NCBI GenBank assembly: GCA_030601645.1
Contig: JAUWBQ010000122.1
Span: forward strand, 1-5,728
DNA from: Candidatus Bathyarchaeota archaeon
GTDB taxonomy: Archaea > Thermoproteota > Bathyarchaeia > TCS64
DNA length: 5,728 nt
Direction of reading: 5' to 3'
The notes below the pieces were generated by a model, which was not told the origin of the DNA, ran no database searches, and saw only the letters and a list, made by a program, of their open reading frames with translations. Below, one piece after another: positions 1 through 5,558 of this stretch (positions are counted from its first letter, which is position 1; every line of letters begins with the position of its first letter). A program made the translations under genes and the position numbers.

Positions 1-159
1 GTTTTGTATGGGGACGAGCGCGGGTATTCCGATAAAGATATAGCCGAGCAGCTGGAAGTGGAGCTAGATCTGGTCAGACGCATTCTGGATCGCGTTGATG
101 CAAACGAGCACAAGCGGAGGCTTCCGCTAATCTTAAGATTCAGTGATGTCACAGTTTGA
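1..159 (+). CDS. nadE: NAD+ synthetase, C-terminal end only (5' part outside window)
   Basis: Frame 1 is open from the window edge to a TGA at 157-159 and encodes the last 52 residues of a protein. The piece contains a small helix-turn-helix-like segment (SDKDIAEQLEVELDLVRRIL) followed by DRVDANEHKRRLP. Archaeal NAD+ synthetases of about 260-270 aa characteristically end this way, with a segment of the type 'I-A-x-x-L-x-(I/V)-x-x-x-x-V-x-x-I' and then (E/Q)HKRR/K-x-P. NadE makes NAD+ from deamido-NAD+ with ATP and ammonia or glutamine nitrogen in the cytoplasm. The ATP-binding SGGxDS motif lies upstream of the window, so the assignment rests on the tail alone. The last residues (ILRFSDVTV) are less typical. 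The gene ends 28 nt before the elf1 start, so co-transcription is plausible. Codons here end in A/T more often than in the downstream genes. Confidence 0.75.
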   Translation, partial: VLYGDERGYSDKDIAEQLEVELDLVRRILDRVDANEHKRRLPLILRFSDVTV

Positions 160-170
160 ATATAAGAGAG
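155..170 (+). promoter_or_regulatory. Possible TATA-box promoter for elf1
   Basis: The AT-rich segment TTTGAATATAAGAG overlaps the nadE stop codon and lies about 25 nt upstream of the elf1 ATG at 188. Archaeal TATA boxes are usually centred 25-27 nt before the transcript start, so a start here would give a nearly leaderless elf1 mRNA. A purine-rich Shine-Dalgarno-like stretch (GAGGG, 176-180) also lies before the ATG and would be unnecessary in a leaderless message. The match may therefore be chance within an operon. Confidence 0.3.
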
Positions 171-187
171 TAGAAGAGGGCCGTGAA

Positions 188-445
188 ATGGGGCGCAGAA
201 GAAGAAAGGCGGTAAGGATAGTACGAAGGACGCTACCAGAGCTGTATCTCTGTCCAAAATGCGGTAAAAACACCGTAAAATCCACGATCAACAAGAAGCG
301 GGAGAGGGCATCCGTGGTCTGCAGCAACTGCAGCCTCAGCGCATCCTACATATCGACGCCCCAAATGGGAGAGGTCGACGCCTACTGCAAATTCGTAGAC
401 GGTTTCTACGCGGGCGAATTAAAGGAGGAAACCGTCGTTGGATGA
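188..445 (+). CDS. elf1: Transcription elongation factor Elf1-like zinc-ribbon protein
   Basis: This 85-aa protein matches the eukaryotic/archaeal Elf1 family, whose members are about 80-90 aa. They bind RNA polymerase near the DNA entry side and assist elongation with Spt4/5. The sequence has a very basic N-terminus (MGRRRRKAVRIVRR, residues 1-14). A four-cysteine zinc ribbon follows, with CPKC at 22-25 and CSNC at 45-48. The C-terminal family signature is the acidic/aromatic motif VDAYCKFVDGFYAGE (63-77). The ATG at 188 is chosen because it gives the canonical MGRRRRK start and is preceded by GAGGG at 176-180, spaced 7 nt. An in-frame GTG at 143 and ATG at 146 would overlap nadE and add 15 or 14 residues not expected for the family. 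The 3' end overlaps the next gene by 8 nt, suggesting translational coupling. Elf1 is known mainly from TACK and Asgard archaea, which helps place the organism. Confidence 0.9.
   Translation: MGRRRRKAVRIVRRTLPELYLCPKCGKNTVKSTINKKRERASVVCSNCSLSASYISTPQMGEVDAYCKFVDGFYAGELKEETVVG
424..428 (+). promoter_or_regulatory. Shine-Dalgarno deciding the TTG start of GGGP synthase
   Basis: GGAGG within AAAGGAGGAA lies inside the end of elf1, 9 nt before the TTG at 438. It is the strongest ribosome-binding match in the window and supports TTG as the true start. The first internal ATG codon (495-497) has no such signal and would remove the conserved N-terminal helix. Confidence 0.75.
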
Positions 446-1181
446 AACAGTGGAGAGCTACATCAAGCAGAGGATCAAGGAGAAGGGCGCAATCCAGATG
501 ACCCTCATCGACCCCCAGAAGATGGGGATCGAGAAAAGCGTCGAAATCGCCGTGGAGGCCGAGAAGGCGGGGACAGCCGCCATGATGGTGGGCGGCTCAA
601 CCCTTTCATCTAACAACGATCTAGATACGGCGATACAAGGGATGAAAGCCCTGGTGAAGGTACCGATCATCCTCTTCCCCAACAACATCTCAGGGGTGAG
701 CAAATACGCGGACGCCATCTGGTTTATGTCCCTCCTGAACTCAGCCAGCACCTACTACATCATCGACGTCCAGGCCCTCACGGCCCACACCGTCAGACGA
801 TACGGCCTGGAAGCCCTACCCCTGGGCTACATAATAGTGGGCGAAGGGGGCGCAGCGGGATTCGTGGGCCATGCCAGGGGGATACCCTACGACCACCCGG
901 AGCTGGCCCTCGGCTACAGCCTCGCTGCAGAGACCCTGGGAATGCGGTTCGTATATTTAGAGGCCGGATCCGGAGCCAAAGACCACATTCCCCTAGAGAT
1001 GATAAAACTAGTGAAATCTGAGATTAACGTTACCCTGATCGTGGGAGGAGGAATCCGGGACGGGAAGACGGCCAGGGCGGTGGTCGACGCCGGCGCAGAT
1101 ATCATCGTCACCGGGACCCTGTCCGAGGAGACCGCCGGGATTAGGGAAAGCATTTACGATATAGTTTCCCATATTGAGTAA
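438..1181 (+). CDS. Geranylgeranylglyceryl phosphate synthase (GGGPS)
   Basis: This 247-aa PcrB/GGGPS-family TIM barrel joins sn-glycerol-1-phosphate to geranylgeranyl diphosphate. That is the first committed step of archaeal ether-lipid synthesis, carried out by a soluble or membrane-associated enzyme. The family motifs appear in order: TLIDPQK (22-28) with the Mg-diphosphate aspartate D25; VGGS (51-54) with S54; ILFPNN (78-83); ADAIWFMSLLNS (91-102); YLEAGSGA (173-180); GGGIR (203-207); and ADIIVTGT (220-227). The last three form the glycerol-phosphate/phosphate-binding loops of the barrel. The length is normal for the family. The 130-148 region (GYIIVGEGGAAGFVG followed by HARGIP) replaces the usual EPGGTVG(F/Y)VG version. 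The combination of long YLEAGSGA and 'GFVG.AR.IP' segments looks like the group II (hexameric-type) enzymes, a judgement from memory. It starts at TTG, overlaps elf1 by 8 nt and is probably co-translated with it. Confidence 0.95.
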   Translation: MDETVESYIKQRIKEKGAIQMTLIDPQKMGIEKSVEIAVEAEKAGTAAMMVGGSTLSSNNDLDTAIQGMKALVKVPIILFPNNISGVSKYADAIWFMSLLNSASTYYIIDVQALTAHTVRRYGLEALPLGYIIVGEGGAAGFVGHARGIPYDHPELALGYSLAAETLGMRFVYLEAGSGAKDHIPLEMIKLVKSEINVTLIVGGGIRDGKTARAVVDAGADIIVTGTLSEETAGIRESIYDIVSHIE

Positions 1182-1185
1182 ACGG

Positions 1186-1192
1186 AAGGTGA
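1186..1192 (+). promoter_or_regulatory. Shine-Dalgarno pointing to a CTG start for the small Cys-rich gene
   Basis: AAGGTGA, within GGAAGGTGAG right after the GGGPS stop, is a good match to the archaeal anti-SD (GGAGGTGAT consensus). It ends 4 nt before the in-frame CTG at 1197. It is about 46 nt from the TTG at 1239, far too distant to serve that codon. No other annotated start lies at a suitable distance in any frame. Confidence 0.5.
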
Positions 1193-1196
1193 GACC

Positions 1197-1511
1197 CTGA
1201 CATCCTTCGAGAGTTTCTTCAACGCGCTAAAGAAGGCCTTGATGAAGCCCAGGCTATACGACATCTGGCCAGACTTCGAGCCGGTCTACGACGAGAACGA
1301 GTACTCGTGGACCACACTCAGGAGCCTGGGGGAGACCCTGCTCCTCAACTGCGGGGAGTGCGACGGACCCTCTGACATGCGCCACCCTCGATGCGAGACC
1401 TGCGTCACCAAGAGGAGCGGAACAGCCTCAGGGGCCTACACGGCTTCCACCGGCAGGGAGATGGAGAAGTGGCCCACCGTCATGCTGTGCAGGATCCACA
1501 GCCCGGACTAG
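1197..1511 (+). CDS. Small cysteine-rich protein of unknown function, probable CTG start
   Basis: I do not recognise this protein. With the CTG at 1197 it has 104 aa; the first standard start codons are TTG 1239 and ATG 1242, giving 90 or 89 aa. I prefer 1197 for two reasons: a good SD precedes it, and codons 1200-1238 mostly end in G/C like the gene body. That stretch encodes an amphipathic helix-like segment (TSFESFFNALKKAL). Next comes a conserved-looking aromatic/acidic stretch (PRLYDIWPDFEPVYDENEYSW, written here as 18-38, key residues W24, P25, W38). The C-terminal half holds paired ligands: CGEC (52-55), CETC (66-69) with H63 nearby, and CRIH (98-101). These could bind one or two zincs or another metal. 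No transmembrane segment or signal peptide is visible. It sits 15 nt after GGGPS and 13 nt before DP2, so it is expressed with lipid and replication genes. A structural Zn-binding or adaptor role is only inference. Confidence 0.7.
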   Translation: MTSFESFFNALKKALMKPRLYDIWPDFEPVYDENEYSWTTLRSLGETLLLNCGECDGPSDMRHPRCETCVTKRSGTASGAYTASTGREMEKWPTVMLCRIHSPD

Positions 1512-1512
1512 C

Positions 1513-1517
1513 GGAGA
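1513..1517 (+). promoter_or_regulatory. Shine-Dalgarno deciding the TTG start of DP2
   Basis: GGAGA lies 7 nt before the TTG at 1525, in the 13-nt gap after the previous stop. The next in-frame start, ATG at 1540, has only GATCTCCGG before it and no ribosome-binding match, so TTG is preferred. Confidence 0.6.
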
Positions 1518-1524
1518 CGAAGAT

Positions 1525-4500
1525 TTGAACGATCTCCGGATGTCCGAAGAGTACCGAGAATATTTTAAATCGCTAGCGGACGGCCTCGAAGAGCTATACG
1601 AGGTCGCAAAGAGGGCCCGCGGCAAGGGGCTGGATCCTTCCCTCGAGCCGGAGCCCCAGGTCACTCACGACATAGCGGAGCGTATTGAGATGCTCATAGG
1701 CCCTCCCGGCATCACGGAGCGGATGAGGGAGCTGGAGGGCATGGATCGCAGGGAGATGGCCCTCAAAGTAGCTGAGGAGATAGCCCAGGGCCAATTCGGG
1801 ATGATGGAGACCGAGGCCGCCGCAGATCAGGCCATCAGGACCGCCCTCGCCATCGTAACCGAGGGGGTGACCGTCGCACCCATCCAAGGAATTCCCGAGA
1901 TAAGAGTAAAGGAGAACATCGACAAGAGCCGGTACCTAGCGGTTTACTTCGCGGGGCCCATCAGGCCAGCGGGGGGGACCGCCCAAGCCCTCACCCTGGT
2001 TGTGGCGGATCTCGTGCGCCGGAAGCTGGGGCTCGACAGGTACAGGCCCACGGACGAAGCAGTGGGGCGGTTCATCGAGGAGGTCCGCCTCTACGAGGGC
2101 TCGGTCAGGCGGTTCCAGTATCACGTCACCGACGAGGATCTGGAGCTCGCCCTGAGCAACCTCACGGTCGAGGCCACGGGGGTCTCCACCGATCAATATG
2201 AGGTCTCCAACTTTAGGGACATCCAGGGAATAGAGACCAACAGATTAAGGGGCGGCCCACTCATCGTCGTCGTCGACGGCATCATAGGTCGTGCCGGGAA
2301 GCTCATAGGCCACTGCGAGAAGCTGGGTCTCGAAGGCTGGAGCTGGCTCTCGAAGATAGGGCAATCGAACTCCGATGACGCGAAGCCAACCGCGAGCTTC
2401 ATGGAGGAGGTAATCGTCGGTCGCCCCGTGTTCTCCTTCCCGGGCAGGACGGGGGGGTTCCGTCTGCGGTACGGCAGGGCTAGGAACACGGGCCTCGCCG
2501 CGGTAGGGGTCCACCCCGCGACCATGATCACTCTCAACAGGTTCCTGACCACGGGCGTCCAGCTCAGGATAGAGCTCCCCGGGAAGTCGGCGGTCGTTAT
2601 GCCGGTGGACTCGATAGAGCCGCCGGTGGTCAAGCTGAGGGACGGCAGCGTCAGGAGGGTGGAGTCCGCCGAGGAGGCGATAGAGCTTGAGGGCTCCGTT
2701 GAGACAATACTATCCCTCGGAGACGTGCTCATCAACGCAGGGGACTTCATCCAGGGCAACAAGAGCCTCCTGAAGGCCGGGTACGACGAGAACCAATGGG
2801 TCCATGATCTAAGGAAAGCCCTCCACAGTGAGGGTCTGGAGGCTGCGTCCGAGGGGACAGGCATCGCTAAGGATCGCCTTGAGGCCTTGATGCATCCGAC
2901 CATCGTCCCTACCGTCGATGAGGTGCTAATCCTCTCGGAAGCCGGTGTCCCGCTGCACCCAAGGTACAACTACAACTGGACCCACGTGAGCGGCGATGCC
3001 CTGCGGAGGCTCAGGAAGAACTTAGTAGACTCATGGCCCTCCTCCGGGCCGTACGAGGTCGAACTGGACGCAGAGGACAAGGAGACTCTGGAGAGGCTTC
3101 TGGTGCCCCACACGGTGAGCGACGGCAGGATAAACCTGGACGAGGCCGCGCCCGTGCTGGAGAGGTGCCTTGCTCTGGGGCAGCGCTACGTGGAGGAAGA
3201 GGAGAGGCCTCCCCTGGAGACCGTCAGGGCTCTCTCGGGCCTGGACATCAGGGATCGCGCGCCCGTCCACGTGGGCGCCCGCATGGGCCGGCCGGAGAAG
3301 GCGAAGGAGAGGAAGATGTCCCCGTACGTCCACGGCCTCTTCCCCGTGGGCAACGCGGGCGGACCCCAGAGGAACCTACTGAAGATAAAGAAAGGGACGC
3401 CTACATCGGTCCAGCTGGCTAACCGACGCTGTCCCCGATGCGGGGCCCTGTGCTTCAGCGCCATCTGCCCAGAATGCGGCGAATTGACCGCAGTCAAGTA
3501 CAGGTGCCCCCGGTGCGGAAGGTCCCTTGAGACGGACTCGTGCCCCGCCTGCCGGGTCAAGGCGGTGGGTGACCACACCATCGACATCGACATCAGGGGC
3601 GTCTTCGACGCCGCATGGAAGAGGATAGGCGGGCAGCTCCCGAGCAGGATAAAATGCGTCAAGGGCCTCATGAGCCGGAACAGGGTGCCCGAGCCCCTTG
3701 AGAAGGGTCTCCTCAGGGCCAGGTACGACCTGAGCGTCTTCAAGGACGGCACCCTCAGGTTCGACCTAACAGACGTCCCCCTCACCCACTTCACCCCTGC
3801 GGAGGTCGGCGTACCCGTCGGCAGGCTCAGGGAGCTGGGCTACACGGTCGACATGAGAGGAGATTCCCTCACGTCCGGCGACCAGATGCTCGAGCTCAGG
3901 GTCCAGGACATCATCGTACCCGAGGACTGCGGTGACTACCTGGTGAAGGCGTCCCGCTTCATCGACGACCTCCTAGAGCTGCACTACGGCCTTGAGCGAT
4001 ACTACAGAATCATGGACCGCACGGAGGTTGTGGGTCAACTGGTCCACGGCCTCGCCCCCCACACCTCGGCGACGATCATAGGGCGAGTGATCGGTTACAC
4101 CACGACGCGGAACTGCTACGCCCACCCCCTCTGGCACGCCGCGAAACGCCGGAACTGCGACGGCGACGAGGATGCAATCATGCTGGGCCTCGATCCCCTA
4201 CTGAACTTCTCGAGGGAGTTCCTTCCAGAGCAGAGCGGAGGCCTCATGGACGCTCCCCTCTACGTCACGCCCGTTCTCAATCCCAGCGAGGTGGACGGAG
4301 AGGCCCACAACGTCGACGTGATGCCCTCGTACCCACCGGAGTTCTACAGGCTATGCGGGCGCAATGCCAGCCCCTCCGACTACGGGCCCCTCATCGACAC
4401 CATCGGCAGCAGGCTGGGAACCGAGGCCCAGTTCCAGGGGTTCAGCTACACAGAGGAGTGCTCGGACATCAACCTGGGCTCCCACCTCGGCGCGTACAAC

Positions 4501-4941
4501 ACGCTGAAGACGATGCTGGACAAGCTGGAGAGCCAGCTGGAGCTCTCCGAGAGGATCTTCGCCGTGGACGCCGAGGAGGTGGCGCGGAAGGTGCTCACAA
4601 GCCACTTCATGAAGGACATCGTCGGAAACCTCAGGGCGTTCACCCGCCAGAAATTCCGCTGCGTCAAGTGCAACCGGAAGTACAGGAGGCCCCCCCTGAA
4701 AGGGATCTGCGTCAGGTGCGGGGGCAACCTGGCCATGACGGTTCACAAGGGAGGGATCCAGAAGTACCTGAATCCGGCCCTGGACCTTGTCAAACGCTAC
4801 GAACTCAACGAGTACTACGCTGATCGGCTCGGCCTAGTCAGAGACGAGATATCATCCCTATTCCCCCAGGTGGAGGCCCAGGAGGAACCGGAGGACAAAC
4901 AGTTCAGCCTCACGGACTTCATGAGGACGGATCAGGGCTAG
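1525..4941 (+). CDS. polC: DNA polymerase D (PolII) large catalytic subunit DP2
   Basis: This 1138-aa protein is the polymerizing subunit of the archaeal family-D replicative polymerase. Its partner, the exonuclease subunit DP1 (polB), is not in the window. Conserved segments include GPIRPAGGTAQAL (144-156), a GGFRLRYGRARNTG block (310-323) and GARMGRPEKAKER (584-596). Two zinc ribbons follow: C636/C639/C648/C651 and C661/C664/C673/C676. The active-site region of the double-psi beta-barrel core runs from about HGLAPHTSA (841-849) to AKRRNCDGDED, with probable catalytic D879 and D881. A third zinc site is C1046/C1049/C1062/C1065. The extreme C-terminus has a PCNA-interaction motif, QFSLTDFM (1126-1133), of the QxxhxxaX type. 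The reading frame is intact, all ligand cysteines and both aspartates are present, and no intein interrupts the active site as it does in some Pyrococcus and haloarchaeal homologues. The start is TTG with an SD at 1513-1517. Length is usual for an intein-free DP2 (about 1100-1270 aa). Confidence 0.97.
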   Translation: MNDLRMSEEYREYFKSLADGLEELYEVAKRARGKGLDPSLEPEPQVTHDIAERIEMLIGPPGITERMRELEGMDRREMALKVAEEIAQGQFGMMETEAAADQAIRTALAIVTEGVTVAPIQGIPEIRVKENIDKSRYLAVYFAGPIRPAGGTAQALTLVVADLVRRKLGLDRYRPTDEAVGRFIEEVRLYEGSVRRFQYHVTDEDLELALSNLTVEATGVSTDQYEVSNFRDIQGIETNRLRGGPLIVVVDGIIGRAGKLIGHCEKLGLEGWSWLSKIGQSNSDDAKPTASFMEEVIVGRPVFSFPGRTGGFRLRYGRARNTGLAAVGVHPATMITLNRFLTTGVQLRIELPGKSAVVMPVDSIEPPVVKLRDGSVRRVESAEEAIELEGSVETILSLGDVLINAGDFIQGNKSLLKAGYDENQWVHDLRKALHSEGLEAASEGTGIAKDRLEALMHPTIVPTVDEVLILSEAGVPLHPRYNYNWTHVSGDALRRLRKNLVDSWPSSGPYEVELDAEDKETLERLLVPHTVSDGRINLDEAAPVLERCLALGQRYVEEEERPPLETVRALSGLDIRDRAPVHVGARMGRPEKAKERKMSPYVHGLFPVGNAGGPQRNLLKIKKGTPTSVQLANRRCPRCGALCFSAICPECGELTAVKYRCPRCGRSLETDSCPACRVKAVGDHTIDIDIRGVFDAAWKRIGGQLPSRIKCVKGLMSRNRVPEPLEKGLLRARYDLSVFKDGTLRFDLTDVPLTHFTPAEVGVPVGRLRELGYTVDMRGDSLTSGDQMLELRVQDIIVPEDCGDYLVKASRFIDDLLELHYGLERYYRIMDRTEVVGQLVHGLAPHTSATIIGRVIGYTTTRNCYAHPLWHAAKRRNCDGDEDAIMLGLDPLLNFSREFLPEQSGGLMDAPLYVTPVLNPSEVDGEAHNVDVMPSYPPEFYRLCGRNASPSDYGPLIDTIGSRLGTEAQFQGFSYTEECSDINLGSHLGAYNTLKTMLDKLESQLELSERIFAVDAEEVARKVLTSHFMKDIVGNLRAFTRQKFRCVKCNRKYRRPPLKGICVRCGGNLAMTVHKGGIQKYLNPALDLVKRYELNEYYADRLGLVRDEISSLFPQVEAQEEPEDKQFSLTDFMRTDQG

Positions 4942-4948
4942 CACAACT

Positions 4949-4956
4949 CTTATATC
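4949..4956 (+). promoter_or_regulatory. Probable TATA box for the SSB gene
   Basis: CTTATATC lies just after the DP2 stop, in the 63-nt gap before the SSB gene, in otherwise GC-rich surroundings. With the usual 25-nt spacing, transcription would begin near 4977-4980. That gives a leader of about 25 nt containing the weak ribosome-binding stretch AAGTGAG (4991-4997), 7 nt before the ATG. This suggests SSB is transcribed separately from, or in addition to, the upstream unit. No strong purine BRE is visible; the preceding bases are GCACAA. Confidence 0.55.
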
Positions 4957-5004
4957 CGCCTCCTCCCGCTGATCAGCCACCCAAGAAAAGAAGTGAGTTA
5001 AACA

Positions 5005-5439
5005 ATGTCCACACGTGACGAAGGAAGCGAAGAGCCCATCAAGATCGGGGACCTGACGACGTACTCCCGCGGGGTAAACGCCATCGTGAAGGTGATCTCC
5101 AAGACGGAGCCCAGGGAGGTCACATCAAGGTCCGACGCCTCTCAGCACAAGGTCTGTGAGGCCCTCGTGGGGGATGAGACCGGCACCGTCTACTTGAGCC
5201 TCTGGGATGAGGCCATCGATGAGGTGACGGAGGACCTGGTCCTGTCCATCAGCAACGGCTACGTCAACCTGTTCAGGGGATCTATGCGCCTCAACATCGG
5301 TCGGTACGGCAGCTACGAAGTGATCGACGAGGCGCCGTTCGACGAGGTTAACCTGGACAACAACCTGTCCAGCAAGCAGTACGAAAGGCCCCAGAGGGGC
5401 CGAGATCGCTTCGGCGGAAGAGGCCGGACACGCTACTAG
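5005..5439 (+). CDS. ssb: Single-stranded DNA-binding protein, Sulfolobus-type single OB fold
   Basis: This 144-aa protein has one OB fold (about residues 11-108) and a short basic tail, the layout of the Sulfolobus SSB / human SOSS-B (hSSB1) group rather than multi-domain RPA. Family marks are VGDETGTVYLSLWDE (55-69) and NGYVNLFRGSMRLNIGRYG (84-102). By alignment to S. solfataricus SSB from memory, W67 matches the DNA-stacking W56, Y86 matches W75 and F90 matches F79, so the three aromatic stacking positions are kept with one Trp-to-Tyr change. It would coat and protect ssDNA in replication and repair. The tail (QRGRDRFGGRGRTRY, 130-144) is RGG-like and lacks the acidic end found in the Sulfolobus protein. 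The ATG at 5005 is the only reasonable start, with AAGTGAG 7 nt upstream. It lies directly downstream of DP2 but has its own TATA-like element. An RNA-binding OB-fold role cannot be excluded. Confidence 0.88.
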   Translation: MSTRDEGSEEPIKIGDLTTYSRGVNAIVKVISKTEPREVTSRSDASQHKVCEALVGDETGTVYLSLWDEAIDEVTEDLVLSISNGYVNLFRGSMRLNIGRYGSYEVIDEAPFDEVNLDNNLSSKQYERPQRGRDRFGGRGRTRY

Positions 5440-5449
5440 AGACCTGTAC

Positions 5450-5478
5450 CCTTATTCAACCCTTTATTTTCATTTCCT
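5450..5478 (+). terminator. Pyrimidine-rich tract, possible terminator of ssb
   Basis: Ten nt after the SSB stop begins a T/C-rich stretch with short T runs (CCTTATTC, CCTTTATTTTC, ATTTCC). It contrasts sharply with the GC-rich coding regions. Archaeal RNA polymerase commonly stops at T-rich tracts on the non-template strand without a hairpin. The same TTTATTTT (5463-5470) could instead serve as a poor TATA box for sec61beta, with a transcript start near 5493. Confidence 0.4.
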
Positions 5479-5480
5479 CA

Positions 5481-5537
5481 CATGACAGGGTAGAGTCTGC
5501 CGCTAAAGGGCAAACATTTTTCTCTATGTCTGTCATG
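5481..5537. repeat. Imperfect inverted repeat between ssb and sec61beta
   Basis: CATGACAG at 5481-5488 is the perfect reverse complement of CTGTCATG at 5530-5537. A second pair, TAGAG (5491-5495) with CTCTA (5522-5526), continues the stem after a small internal loop (GG against TGT). The 26-nt loop holds a smaller pair, TGCC (5498-5501) with GGCA (5509-5512), and then ATTTTT. The arms could form an RNA stem in a leader or be two half-sites of a DNA-binding regulator flanking the promoter. They lie just before the sec61beta ribosome-binding site. Only 13 paired bases are involved, so chance is possible. Confidence 0.45.
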
Positions 5538-5558
5538 AAGGTAGTGGAGACCAAGAGC

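Noticed and set aside
143..187. Upstream GTG/ATG start for Elf1
   Set aside because: It would overlap nadE and add residues absent from the family. The ATG at 188 has a Shine-Dalgarno and gives the canonical basic N-terminus.
1971..1977. Run of seven G (another at 2451-2457) as a possible frameshift or slippage site
   Set aside because: Both runs encode conserved Gly-Gly pairs of DP2 in the correct frame (PAGGTAQ and TGGF), and the frame is intact on both sides, so no error or programmed shift is indicated.
2193..2969. Long minus-strand frame of 258 codons opposite DP2
   Set aside because: It lies wholly antisense to conserved DP2 sequence. Its Ser/Pro/Thr-rich content is what the complement of GC-rich DP2 codons produces, and it shows no domain or ribosome-binding site.
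3186..3794. Minus-strand frame of 202 codons opposite the DP2 zinc-ribbon region
   Set aside because: It is antisense to the essential zinc-ribbon coding region, has no recognisable motif, and its composition is typical of a shadow frame.
4353..4823. Plus-strand frame of 156 codons inside DP2, rich in Arg, Gly and Pro
   Set aside because: It is an out-of-frame reading of the DP2 C-terminal region. The low-complexity RGP-rich content reflects high GC, and the in-frame DP2 has conserved Cys and PIP motifs here.
5526..5558. Upstream ATGs (5526, 5535) as sec61beta starts
   Set aside because: They lack a ribosome-binding match and lie inside the inverted repeat. ATG 5559 has GGAGA at 8 nt and gives the usual lysine-rich start.
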